A stretch of 64,000 bases of DNA, from assembly GCF_003427025.1 (NCBI RefSeq), contig NZ_QVAI01000006.1:310001-374000 (forward strand), read 5' to 3'. This document shows, in pieces, positions 9,576-17,450 of this stretch (its first letter is position 1; every line of letters begins with the position of its first letter). This DNA is from Jiangella endophytica. GTDB taxonomy: Bacteria; Actinomycetota; Actinomycetes; Jiangellales; Jiangellaceae. The notes under the pieces are model-generated. The model did no database searches, was not told where the DNA came from, and saw nothing but the letters and a program-made list of their open reading frames with translations. A program made the translations under genes and the position numbers.

Positions 9576-10028
9576 TCAGGCCGCCGTCGCCGCCCAGGTG
9601 ACCAGCACGAAGCTGAGCAGATACATCCAGGAGCGGAACCCCTGGAACCACTCCCAGCGCGACCGGGTGTGCTGCCAGGACTCGGGCGGCGCGTCCGGAT
9701 CCCACCGCAGCGTGGCGAGGTTGATCGGCACGTTGACCAGCACCGTCGACACGATGCCGAGACCCCAGGCGACCGCAGCCGCCACCCGCAGCCACAGCGG
9801 CCCGCCCTCGGTGCCGCCGCGTGCGGCGTTGGTGATGGCGAGCACCAGGCTGGCCGTCATCAACGGCGGCATGACGATGCCGAACGTGCGCAGCAGACCC
9901 TGCTCCACCCGGACATGGTGCTCCGGTGGCAGCCGGCGGATCACCGGATGGACGAACGCGTACGAGCCGAACTCCGCGGCGGCGGTGAAGCCGACCACCA
10001 CGATCACGACGAACCCCAGGACGTCCAT
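9576..10028 (-). CDS. DUF1772 membrane protein (anthrone oxygenase-like family), last gene of the synthase operon
   Basis: I use ATG 10028, with GGAAGGAG upstream, instead of GTG 10034. The 150-aa product has four membrane segments: residues about 3-22, 48-68, 78-102 and 132-150. Conserved polar positions include a FVHPVIRRLP loop and NLATLRWDPDAPPESW. DUF1772 proteins include the fungal anthrone oxygenases HypC/AflX-type and many uncharacterised bacterial proteins. In this operon it may be a membrane-bound oxidative or structural tailoring component. It starts 3 bases before the hydrolase stop. Confidence 0.75.
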   Translation of the reverse strand: MDVLGFVVIVVVGFTAAAEFGSYAFVHPVIRRLPPEHHVRVEQGLLRTFGIVMPPLMTASLVLAITNAARGGTEGGPLWLRVAAAVAWGLGIVSTVLVNVPINLATLRWDPDAPPESWQHTRSRWEWFQGFRSWMYLLSFVLVTWAATAA

Positions 10029-10030
10029 GA

Positions 10031-10792
10031 TCACTCCTTCCGGCGGAAGGGTATGCCGTGGACGAACGCCCGCACCTCGGCGGCCACCCGTTCGGCGTCC
10101 TCGACGTGCAGTCCGTGGCCCAAGCCGTCCAGCCGCACGTGACCGGCCTCGGGCAGCAGTTTCAGCGCGTCGGCCACGTCGTCGTCACCCATGAGTGCGC
10201 CGCGGCCCGGGTCGCCCTGCAGCAGCAGGGTCGGGCACTCGACCCGTGCCAGCAGCTCCTGCGGGTCGTAGCCGGCCAGCATCCGGCCGGCCCAGTAGGC
10301 GGCGAGCACCTCCTGGTCGAGTTGATCCAGCGACGGCGCCAGCGAGCGCAACGCGATCGGCCGCTCCGCCAGGTAGGCGACGACGAGTCGCGGGTCGAGC
10401 CGCTCCGGGAAGATCGCGGAGTCGGCGACGACCAGCGCCCGCACCAGCGACGGGTACGCCGCGGCCAGCACCAGGCCGACCCAGCCGCCCAGCGAGTGGC
10501 CGTAGACGACCACCGGCCCCGACGCCGTCGCGCGCAGGAACCGGGCGGTGTCGGTGGCGAAGTCGGCAACACCGTAGAACGGCGTCCGGCCGGAGCGGCC
10601 GTGCCCGCGAAAGTCCGGGGCCAGCTGGTCGACGTCGTCGTGCAGCCGGAGCATCAGCGGCGCGAAGACCTGCCACCGAGCCCCGAGGCCGTGCAGGTAC
10701 ACGACCGTGGGCCCGGCGCCGGGCAACCGTCCGTAGCCCAGCGCCGGGACGCCGTCGTCGAGCAGGTGCTCGGCCGGGCGCACCCGGGCCAT
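10031..10792 (-). CDS. alpha/beta hydrolase
   Basis: This 253-aa protein of the alpha/beta hydrolase fold has an oxyanion-hole HGLG (34-37), PDFRGHGRSG (59-68), nucleophile elbow GHSLGG with Ser100, an acidic member near LLLQGD, and a catalytic His near GLGHGLH. No signal peptide is seen, so it is cytoplasmic. Its start overlaps the KS-CLF stop by one base (TGATG). In a synthase operon without a recognisable type II thioesterase, it could release the chain from the ACP or hydrolyse a later ester. Both are inference. Confidence 0.87.
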   Translation of the reverse strand: MARVRPAEHLLDDGVPALGYGRLPGAGPTVVYLHGLGARWQVFAPLMLRLHDDVDQLAPDFRGHGRSGRTPFYGVADFATDTARFLRATASGPVVVYGHSLGGWVGLVLAAAYPSLVRALVVADSAIFPERLDPRLVVAYLAERPIALRSLAPSLDQLDQEVLAAYWAGRMLAGYDPQELLARVECPTLLLQGDPGRGALMGDDDVADALKLLPEAGHVRLDGLGHGLHVEDAERVAAEVRAFVHGIPFRRKE

Positions 10793-13119
10793 CAGGTGGC
10801 CGGGGCGAGCACGATCGACACGTGCGTCCCGCCCAGCGACGAGCTGTTCACCAGCACCGGGCCGACGTGCTCGTCACGCGCCCAGGCCTCGACGGCCAGC
10901 GCGAGGTTCAGCGCACCGCCGGCGCCGAGCGGCTCACCGAGCAGGGTCTTGGGCGCCAGCACGGCCGGGCCACCGCCGAACAGCCGCGCCAGTGCCGCCC
11001 GCTCGGCGTCGTCGGCGCCGCGCAGCCCGGTCATCGACGACCAGACCGCGACGACGTCGGACGGCGCGAGCCCGGCGCCGTCCAGGGCCAGCCGCATCGC
11101 CCGTTCCAGGCCGCGGCCCCCGGGGCTCCAGCGGCCGACCCCGAGGCCGTCGCCGGCGATTCCGTACCCCAGCACCTCCGCGACCGGAGCCGCGCCCCGC
11201 GCCAGCGCGGCCGAGCGCCGCTCGAGCAGGACCGCGATCCCCGCCTCGGCGAGGGCGTAACCGCCGGACGGAAGGCCGCGATAGGCGTCGACGACCGCGT
11301 CGGTGAGCGTGTCGGCGGCGATCGCCAGCATCGCGTCGGCGCGGTTCAGCGCGGCCAGGTCGGCGGCGTAGGTGATCGCGGCCGCGCCGGCGGCATGCCC
11401 GGTGGTGACGGTCGACGTGGGGCCGAGCGCCCCGACGTGCATGCAGACCTGGCCGGTGGCGGCGTTGTAGACGGTGTTGGGGAAGACGGCCGGGCTGGCC
11501 GCCCGCGGGCCCTCGTCGAACAGCGGCCGCGAGAACGCCTCCATCGCCTCCATCGGGCCGACGCCGGTGCCCAGCACCGTGCCGACCGCGGCGGCGTTGT
11601 CGTCGTCGAGCTCCAGGGCGCCGTTCTCCAACGCCAGCCGGGACGAGATCACCGCGAACATGCCGATCCGGTCCATCCGCCGGCGCTGCTTGGGCGTCAA
11701 CCGGGCGGTGACGTCGACGTCGGCGCGCGCCACCCGGATGCCGTTCTCGTCGGCGCCCAGGTCGCGACCGGCGGCGAAGGCGTCCCACAGCGAGCCGGTG
11801 CCGACGCCGGCCGCGGACAGCGCGCCGATCCCGGTCACCACCACCCGGTCGCGCGCCGGTGACGGCGGCACCGCGGCCCGGCCGCGGGTGAGCACGAGCG
11901 AGGCGTTCGCGCCGCCGAAGGCGAAGTTGTTCGACAGCGCCACCAAGGTGTCCAGCGGGCGCGACACGTTCGGCACGTAGTCCAGGTCGCACTCGGGGTC
12001 GGGCTCGGTGAAGTTCGCGGTGGGCGGCGCGGTCTGCTCCTGCAGCGCCCCGACGGTGACGATCGCCTCGACCGCACCGGCGGCGCCCAGCAGGTGCCCG
12101 ATCATCGACTTGGTGCTGCTGACGGCGACCGATCCGGCGGCCTCTCCCAGGCCGAGCTTGGTGGCCCGGGTCTCGGCCGGGTCGTTCTTCGCGGTCCCGG
12201 TGCCGTGGCTGTTGACGTAGCCCACCTCGTGCGCGTCCACCCCCGCCGTGCGCAGCGCCGCCTGGATGGCCCGCGACGCGCCGCGGCCGTCCGGGTGCGG
12301 CGCGGTGGCGTGGTAGCCGTCGGCGGACAGCCCGTAGCCGGCTACCTCCGCCAGCACGGGCAGCTCCAGGGACCTTGCGACCGCGTCGCTCACCAGCACG
12401 AGCATCCCGCTGCCCTCGCCCAGCGACAGGCCCCGCCGATCCTTGGAGTACGGCGCGGCCGGCTCCGGCGACAGCGACTCGAGCGAGTTGAAGCCGGCCA
12501 CGAGCACATCGGAGAGCGCGTCGGTGCCACCGGTGAGCACCGCGTCGGCCTGGCCCCACCGGATGAGCTCCGCCGCGTAGCCGATGGCGTTGGCCCCGGC
12601 CGCGCAGGCGGTGTTGACCGACAGCGCCGGACCCTTCATCCGGTACACGCCGGCCAGCGCCTCCGCGATGGCCTGAGGCGGGACGAACATCGGCAGCCGC
12701 GGGTCGGGCGCGCCGCCGCGCAGCTGCTCCAGGTACCAGTGCCGGCCGCTGAGCAGTCCGGCGTTGCAGCTGCCGACGACGATGCCCCACCGCTCGGCCG
12801 GAACCGAACCCGTGGCCGTTCCGACACCGACGCCCGCGGCCGCCATCGCCTCCTCGGCCGCGGCCAGCGCGAACTCCAGGGCGCGGTCACGGTAGCCGGA
12901 CGGGTAGCCCGCCCGGTGCCGTGGCCGCCGTTCGTCCCGGATCTCCCCGGCCAGAGTGGTGCGGTAGCCGTCCATGGGCAGGTGCCGGACCGGCACGATG
13001 GCCACGCGGCCCTTCTGCGCGCCCTGCCACAGGTCGGTCGCCGTCGGGCCCTGGGACGTGATGGCGCCGAGGCTCACGACGGCGACACGGGCCGGCCGGC
13101 GCGGCGATGCGTTGGTCAC
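10792..13119 (-). CDS. fused ketosynthase-chain length factor (two KS domains in one polypeptide)
   Basis: I start at GTG 13119 with GAGGAG upstream; the longer frame to 13200 lacks a ribosome site. The product has 775 aa. Domain 1 (about residues 9-413) is an intact FabF/KS-alpha-type condensing enzyme: Cys172 in NTACAAG, His305 in SHGTGT, and Lys337/His342 in KSMIGH. A short linker follows. Domain 2 (about 424-775) has the same fold but His575 in place of Cys (TTGHAAG), no HGTGT His (WSSMTG instead), and KTLLGEPLGAGG with Glu in place of the last His. Domain 2 therefore resembles a chain-length factor. In ordinary type II polyketide systems KS and CLF are separate coupled genes. A fused pair is unusual. 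Confidence 0.92.
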   Translation of the reverse strand: MTNASPRRPARVAVVSLGAITSQGPTATDLWQGAQKGRVAIVPVRHLPMDGYRTTLAGEIRDERRPRHRAGYPSGYRDRALEFALAAAEEAMAAAGVGVGTATGSVPAERWGIVVGSCNAGLLSGRHWYLEQLRGGAPDPRLPMFVPPQAIAEALAGVYRMKGPALSVNTACAAGANAIGYAAELIRWGQADAVLTGGTDALSDVLVAGFNSLESLSPEPAAPYSKDRRGLSLGEGSGMLVLVSDAVARSLELPVLAEVAGYGLSADGYHATAPHPDGRGASRAIQAALRTAGVDAHEVGYVNSHGTGTAKNDPAETRATKLGLGEAAGSVAVSSTKSMIGHLLGAAGAVEAIVTVGALQEQTAPPTANFTEPDPECDLDYVPNVSRPLDTLVALSNNFAFGGANASLVLTRGRAAVPPSPARDRVVVTGIGALSAAGVGTGSLWDAFAAGRDLGADENGIRVARADVDVTARLTPKQRRRMDRIGMFAVISSRLALENGALELDDDNAAAVGTVLGTGVGPMEAMEAFSRPLFDEGPRAASPAVFPNTVYNAATGQVCMHVGALGPTSTVTTGHAAGAAAITYAADLAALNRADAMLAIAADTLTDAVVDAYRGLPSGGYALAEAGIAVLLERRSAALARGAAPVAEVLGYGIAGDGLGVGRWSPGGRGLERAMRLALDGAGLAPSDVVAVWSSMTGLRGADDAERAALARLFGGGPAVLAPKTLLGEPLGAGGALNLALAVEAWARDEHVGPVLVNSSSLGGTHVSIVLAPAT

Positions 13120-13186
13120 GATGGTCTCCTCGTCCGTGGGGGTCGCGGGTGGTCGTTCGTGGTCTCTCGGGATCGCCGGTGGGGCG

Positions 13187-14479
13187 TCACCGCGGCGCAC
13201 GCAGCGCGATCGCGACGTTCTGCCCTTCCATGCCTCGGCACAGCGCCAGCGCGTGCCCGACCGGTATCCGGCGCGCCTCCCGCGGCACCCAGTCGATGCC
13301 GGCGCAGGCGGGGTCGACGTCAGTCAGGTTCAATGTCGGCGGCACGGTGGCGTGGTGGCTGGCCAGCGCCGCGACGGCGACGTTGAGCGCACCGGCACCG
13401 GCGACCAGGTTCCCGACGGCCGGTTTGACGGTGCTGGCGGCCACCGTCGCCGCGGCGGCGCCGAGAGCGTCGCGCAACGCGGCCGCCTCACCCGCGTCGC
13501 CGTCGGGTGTGGCCGTCCCGTCGGTGGCGACGTAGTCGACGTCGGCCGGGTCGGCACCCGCCTCGTCCAGCGCGGCCCGGATGGCGTGCGCCAGCCCGCG
13601 GCCGGACCGGCTCGGCTCTCCCAGCACGCCGGAGTCGAACCCGGCGCCGAAGCCGCACACCTCCGCGTACACCGTCGCGCCGCGACGGCGGGCCGCCTCC
13701 AGGTCTTCGAGGACGACGAACGCCGCGCCTTCACCCATGACGGTGCCGTCGTGGGCGCGGTCGTACGGGCGGCAGGCCGCGGCGCCGAGGTCGTTGCTCG
13801 GGGTCAGCAGTCCGAGCGGGTCGAGCTTCGTCATCGACCACCAGGACGTGGGGTCGTCGAACCCGCCGGCGACGGCGACCGTCGCCTCGCCCCGGCGCAC
13901 CGCGCGGAACGCGCGGCCGACGGCGGTGCCGCCGACGTCACCGGTCCCGGCGAAGTACGTGTTGGCACCGCGCAGGTGGTGCGCCTGGGAGATGTAGAAG
14001 AGCGCGGCGGCCTGCAGGCCTTCGACGTAGAACAGCGGATAGAACTGGGCGGCGCCCTCGGTGCCCATGCGCCGCACGTCCGCGGTGCCGTCCTCGTTGC
14101 GGGCCAGCAGGACCGCGTCGAGCACCTTCGACGGTTCGGAGATCTCCTTGTTGCCGCCGATGAACAGGCCCAGCCGGTCCGGATCCAGCGAGGTGCCGGC
14201 CACCGGGTCCAGGCCGGCGTCGCGGACCGCGAGCGCCGCTCCGGCGACCGCCAGCTGGTCGTTGCGGGTCATGTTGCGCAGCGCCCGCCGCTGGGCGACG
14301 TATGGGGCGGGGTCGAAGCCGGCGATCTCCGCGCCGAGCCGGGCGTCCAGCGTCGACGCGTCGAAGCCGCGCAGCTGGTCGACGGCGCTCTTGCCGGCCA
14401 CGACGGCCTGCCAGGTCTCGTCGGTCCCGACACCGAGCGCGGTCACCAGGCCGATGCCGGTGACGGCTACCCGGCGCAC
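13187..14479 (-). CDS. catalytically degenerate ketosynthase-fold protein (CLF-like)
   Basis: GTG 14479 is chosen because GGGAGG precedes it; it overlaps the dehydratase stop by 13 bp. The 430-aa protein opens with the KS signature VRRVAVTGIGLVTALG. At the catalytic positions it has Gly180 for Cys (FAGTGDVGG), Asp for the first His (ATDGTATPDGD), and Asn for the second His (KPAVGNLVAG). It cannot condense by the normal mechanism. It is probably the non-catalytic partner of the intact KS at 14865-16133, in the manner of a chain-length factor. A decarboxylase role is unlikely because the two His are also lost. Confidence 0.9.
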   Translation of the reverse strand: MRRVAVTGIGLVTALGVGTDETWQAVVAGKSAVDQLRGFDASTLDARLGAEIAGFDPAPYVAQRRALRNMTRNDQLAVAGAALAVRDAGLDPVAGTSLDPDRLGLFIGGNKEISEPSKVLDAVLLARNEDGTADVRRMGTEGAAQFYPLFYVEGLQAAALFYISQAHHLRGANTYFAGTGDVGGTAVGRAFRAVRRGEATVAVAGGFDDPTSWWSMTKLDPLGLLTPSNDLGAAACRPYDRAHDGTVMGEGAAFVVLEDLEAARRRGATVYAEVCGFGAGFDSGVLGEPSRSGRGLAHAIRAALDEAGADPADVDYVATDGTATPDGDAGEAAALRDALGAAAATVAASTVKPAVGNLVAGAGALNVAVAALASHHATVPPTLNLTDVDPACAGIDWVPREARRIPVGHALALCRGMEGQNVAIALRAPR

Positions 14480-14868
14480 GGCGCACCTCCCGCCACGCGG
14501 TCCAGCAGCAGCCGGCGCACCGTCGTGACCCGCCGCTCCTCGACGGCCGCGACCGCCGAGCACGTCGCCGTGCCGTCGTCGTGCGTGATCAGCTCCACGG
14601 TCAGCCGAAGCAGGTCGCCCGGACGGACGAAGTGCCGGTAGCGCACGCCGCTCGCGCCGCCCAGCCGCCAGCTCGACCGGGTGGTGTCGCGCATCAGCAG
14701 CTCGGCCAGCGTCCCGAGGGTGCCGAGGATCAGCACGCCGGGCAGCACCGGGAACCGGGGAAAGTGACTGTCGAAGAGGTCGAGCGTGCCGGGCACGGCG
14801 CGGATCGCCTCGGCCCGCCGCCCGGACTCGACGTCGACGACGCGGTCGAGGCTCATCAAGGACGTCAT
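14467..14868 (-). CDS. FabZ-type hotdog dehydratase subunit with His but without Glu
   Basis: The start is ATG 14868, overlapping the KS stop as ATGA, with GCAGGAG upstream. The product has 133 aa. It keeps the FabZ core SHFPRFPVLPGVL (residues 34-46) with catalytic His35. The residue that should be Glu (or Asp in FabA), three after PGVL, is Gly49. In FabZ dimers the active site combines His of one subunit with Glu of the other. The second dehydratase of this operon shows the opposite defect. The pair therefore looks like a heterodimeric 3-hydroxyacyl-ACP dehydratase. Confidence 0.85.
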   Translation of the reverse strand: MTSLMSLDRVVDVESGRRAEAIRAVPGTLDLFDSHFPRFPVLPGVLILGTLGTLAELLMRDTTRSSWRLGGASGVRYRHFVRPGDLLRLTVELITHDDGTATCSAVAAVEERRVTTVRRLLLDRVAGGAPCAG

Positions 14869-16133
14869 GACGTGGTCAGCTCCTGCACGATCAGGCACGC
14901 GTTGGTCCCGCCGAAGGCGAAGGCGTTCACCATCGCCGTGCGGGTGTCCACCGCCGCGGAGGTGTTGGGGACGTAGTCGAGGTCGAGCTTCGGGTCCGGC
15001 TCGTCGAGGTTGATGGTGGGCGGCGCGACCTTCTCCCGCAGCACGCCGAGGGCGCCGACGAGACCGACGCCGGCCGCCGCCGCGGTCAGGTGGCCGACCA
15101 TCGACTTGGCCGAGCTGATGGCCACCTTCGAGGCGTGGCCGCCGAAGACGTCCTTGATCGCCCGCGTCTCGCAGATGTCATTGCCCGGCGTGGACGTGCC
15201 GTGCGCGGCGATGTAGCCGACCTCGTCCGGCGCGACCCCGGCGTCCTCGAGCGCCTGCGCCATCGCCAGCGTGACGCCGCCTCCGTCCGGCGGCGGGTCG
15301 GTCATCCGGTAGGCGTTCATGGTGGCGGCGTAGCCCGTGATCTCGGCGTGCACCGTGGCACCGCGGGCCAGCGCCGAGTCCAGATCCTCCAGCACCACCA
15401 TCACGGCGCCTTCGCCGAGGACGAAGCCGGACCGGTCCGCGCTGAACGGCCGCGACGCGCGTTCGGGCTCGGCGGCGTGATCGGTCGTGAGGGCGCCGAG
15501 CAGTGAGAAGCCGAGGACGTCGAGCCAGGTGATGAGCGAGTCGTAGCCACCCGCGACCATCATCGACGCGTCGCCCTCCTGGATGCGCCGGTACGCCTCG
15601 CCGATGGCGTGGCCGGATGCCGTGCACGCGGTGGAGACGCCGACCACGGGACCCTCGCAGCCGGCCAGCTGGGCGATGGCGGCGGCCGGGACGTTCTGGT
15701 CGCGCTCCCAGACGTGATCCGGCGGGTGGCGGTACAGCGGCAGCGCGCCTTTGATCCGGTGGAAGATCTCGGCCAGCTCCGCGAGGGCCGGTCGCCCGGC
15801 CGTCGCCCCGACGCTGACCCCGCGCAGGTGCGCCGGGTACGTCGTGTCGTCGATCCCCGCGTCGGCCAGTGCCTCCGCGGCCGCCGCGACGCCGAAGGCG
15901 CCCGGCCGGGACAGGTGCCGGCGCAGCCGTTCGTCCGGGATGCGGGCCTCGGCGTCGAAGTCCTTGACCATGCCGGCGATCCGCACCGCGAACGTCGAGG
16001 CGTCGAACGTGGTGATCGGGCCGACTCCACTCCGGCCGGCCACCAGCGACGCCCACGTCGTCGGCGCGTCGTTGCCCACCGGCGTGACCGCGCCGACGCC
16101 GGTGATGACGACCCGGCGGTCCAGCGTCCTCAT
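14865..16133 (-). CDS. intact beta-ketoacyl-ACP synthase (KS, FabF/KS-alpha type)
   Basis: ATG 16133 overlaps the upstream dehydratase stop as ATGA, which favours it over a longer frame. The 422-aa product begins MRTLDRRVVITGVGAVTPVG. It has the full catalytic set: Cys in STACTASG, His in AAHGTSTPGND, and Lys and His in KSMVGHLTAAAAG. It extends ACP-bound chains by decarboxylative Claisen condensation with malonyl-ACP. Gene order (intact KS, then dehydratase, then dead KS) suggests a KS/CLF-like pair with the 13187-14479 product. It is the second active KS besides domain 1 of the fusion. Confidence 0.94.
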   Translation of the reverse strand: MRTLDRRVVITGVGAVTPVGNDAPTTWASLVAGRSGVGPITTFDASTFAVRIAGMVKDFDAEARIPDERLRRHLSRPGAFGVAAAAEALADAGIDDTTYPAHLRGVSVGATAGRPALAELAEIFHRIKGALPLYRHPPDHVWERDQNVPAAAIAQLAGCEGPVVGVSTACTASGHAIGEAYRRIQEGDASMMVAGGYDSLITWLDVLGFSLLGALTTDHAAEPERASRPFSADRSGFVLGEGAVMVVLEDLDSALARGATVHAEITGYAATMNAYRMTDPPPDGGGVTLAMAQALEDAGVAPDEVGYIAAHGTSTPGNDICETRAIKDVFGGHASKVAISSAKSMVGHLTAAAAGVGLVGALGVLREKVAPPTINLDEPDPKLDLDYVPNTSAAVDTRTAMVNAFAFGGTNACLIVQELTTS

Positions 16134-16570
16134 GCGCCGGTCAGCTGACGCAGCATGCGCTCGCTGTCCTCGGGTGCTTCCAGGTCGTCGGCGTCGATCA
16201 GCGCGCACATGATGTCCGTCGCCTCGACCACCGGCTTCCCGGCGACTCGCGCCGTCCCGGAGAGCACCGCCGTCTCGTCGTTCATCGACTCCACGACGCC
16301 GTCGACGATGACGACGTCACCGGGCCGGGCGTCGCCGACGAACCGCACGCCGCCGATCTGGAGCAGCGCCGCCCGCTTGCGGCGTTCGGTCGACAGCATG
16401 ATCAGCCACGTGCCGGCCTGGCAGATCGCCTCCAGCACCAGAGGGGGCGGCAGCACCGGCCCGTCACCGAGGTCGACGACGGCCGGCGATGCCGCCGACA
16501 CCACGGTGCGGCCACGGACGCTGCGCCGTGGCTCGTACTCGTCGATGCGGTCGATCAGATGGAAGCGCAC
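16130..16570 (-). CDS. FabZ-type hotdog dehydratase subunit with Glu but without His
   Basis: This 146-aa hotdog protein starts with GTG (16570), overlapping the phosphopantetheinyl transferase gene by 16 bp. The motif region reads DLGDGPVLPPPLVLEAICQAG (residues 33-53, taken in pieces). The position of the catalytic His is Asp33, while the catalytic Glu is kept at residue 47 in LVLEAICQAG. This is the mirror image of the defect in the 14467-14868 product. By FabZ geometry the two would rebuild one complete active site in a heterodimer. Alternatively this subunit only stabilises the other. Confidence 0.83.
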   Translation of the reverse strand: MRFHLIDRIDEYEPRRSVRGRTVVSAASPAVVDLGDGPVLPPPLVLEAICQAGTWLIMLSTERRKRAALLQIGGVRFVGDARPGDVVIVDGVVESMNDETAVLSGTARVAGKPVVEATDIMCALIDADDLEAPEDSERMLRQLTGA

Positions 16571-17025
16571 CCGGAGTCCCTTCTCTCGGTGGAGCCGGTC
16601 TCGATCCGGCTGACGACGACGGCGTGGGCCAGCGCCATGCCCGCGGTGTGGGTGAGCGAGACGTCGACGTCACGGACGCCGCGGTCGCGGGCCCGGGCCG
16701 CCACGGCGCCGTCCAACCGCACGACCGGCCGGCCCAGCGGGGTGTTCACGATCTCGACGTCGGTCCAGCGCATCCGGCCGGACAGCCCGGTGCCGAACGC
16801 CTTGAGGACCGCCTCCTTGGCGGCGAAGCGGGCCGCGAGGTGCTCCCCGCGGCGCCGCTTGCCGCCGCAGTAGGCCCACTCGGCGGCGGTGAACAGCTCG
16901 CCGGCCGCGCTCGGGTTGTCGTCGAGGAGGCGTTCCAGCCGGGCCACGTCGACGATGTCGACGCCGACCCGGACGCGGAACGGCGCGGCCTCGACGGCCG
17001 CTTCAGGCGGAGACCGCCGCGGCAC
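16555..17025 (-). CDS. AcpS-type 4'-phosphopantetheinyl transferase
   Basis: The 156-aa product carries the two AcpS signatures: GVDIVDVARLERLL (residues 21-34, metal-binding Asp23) and ARFAAKEAVLKAFGTG (65-80, Glu71). The second half ends VSLTHTAGMALAHAVV. It transfers phosphopantetheine from CoA to the Ser of the carrier protein encoded immediately upstream (Ser39 of the ACP). The start at 17025 overlaps the ACP stop by 23 bp; a shorter start inside is possible. A dedicated PPTase implies the ACP may not be a good substrate for the housekeeping enzyme. Confidence 0.9.
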   Translation of the reverse strand: MPRRSPPEAAVEAAPFRVRVGVDIVDVARLERLLDDNPSAAGELFTAAEWAYCGGKRRRGEHLAARFAAKEAVLKAFGTGLSGRMRWTDVEIVNTPLGRPVVRLDGAVAARARDRGVRDVDVSLTHTAGMALAHAVVVSRIETGSTERRDSGCASI

Positions 17026-17407
17026 GGGCGGCCACCAGGTCGGTCAGGTTCTGGACGGTGAAGTAGCTCATCACGTTCTCCGGCTGCAGCTTGCCGTCCA
17101 GGCCCATGCCGGCGATCTGCGGCATGACCTTCTTCAGCTGCGCCATGCCGACCGGGGTGATGACGTCCTTCTCCTCGTCGCCGAACTCCTCGTCGGGGAT
17201 GCCGCCCTGGACGTGCTCGGACAGGTCGGCGGCCTGGATCTTCACCCCGGTGGAGCGCTCGAGCCGGAACAGGATGTCCAGCAGGTCGATGGACTCCGCG
17301 CCGAGTTCGTCCAACAGCGTGGCGTCGGGCGTGACCTCGTCCTCGTCCAGGCCGAGTGCCTCGGCCACCGCCGGCCGGACCGCCAGGTAGAGCTCCTCGT
17401 TCGTCAT
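17003..17407 (-). CDS. acyl carrier protein with an extended insertion (134 aa)
   Basis: The N-terminal part is a normal ACP: helix I MTNEELYLAVRPAVAEAL, then LLDELGAESIDLLDILFRLE with the phosphopantetheine Ser39. Instead of ending near 80 residues, an acidic insertion of about 40-45 residues (near 60-105, with GIPDEEFGDEEKD and MAQLKKVMPQIAGMG) precedes the segment that looks like helix IV (SYFTVQNLTDLVAARA). It is the only ACP in the operon, so all condensations should use it. The insertion may dock to the fused KS-CLF or the split dehydratase; that is inference. Confidence 0.9.
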   Translation of the reverse strand: MTNEELYLAVRPAVAEALGLDEDEVTPDATLLDELGAESIDLLDILFRLERSTGVKIQAADLSEHVQGGIPDEEFGDEEKDVITPVGMAQLKKVMPQIAGMGLDGKLQPENVMSYFTVQNLTDLVAARAAAVSA

Positions 17408-17450
17408 CGTCTCGCTCCTCGTGAGTGGTGGGTGTGCGGGTCGTGGATGG

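Noticed and set aside
10195-11862. 555-residue open frame opposite the KS-CLF fusion and hydrolase
   Set aside because: Arg/Gly/Pro-rich antisense shadow without motifs.
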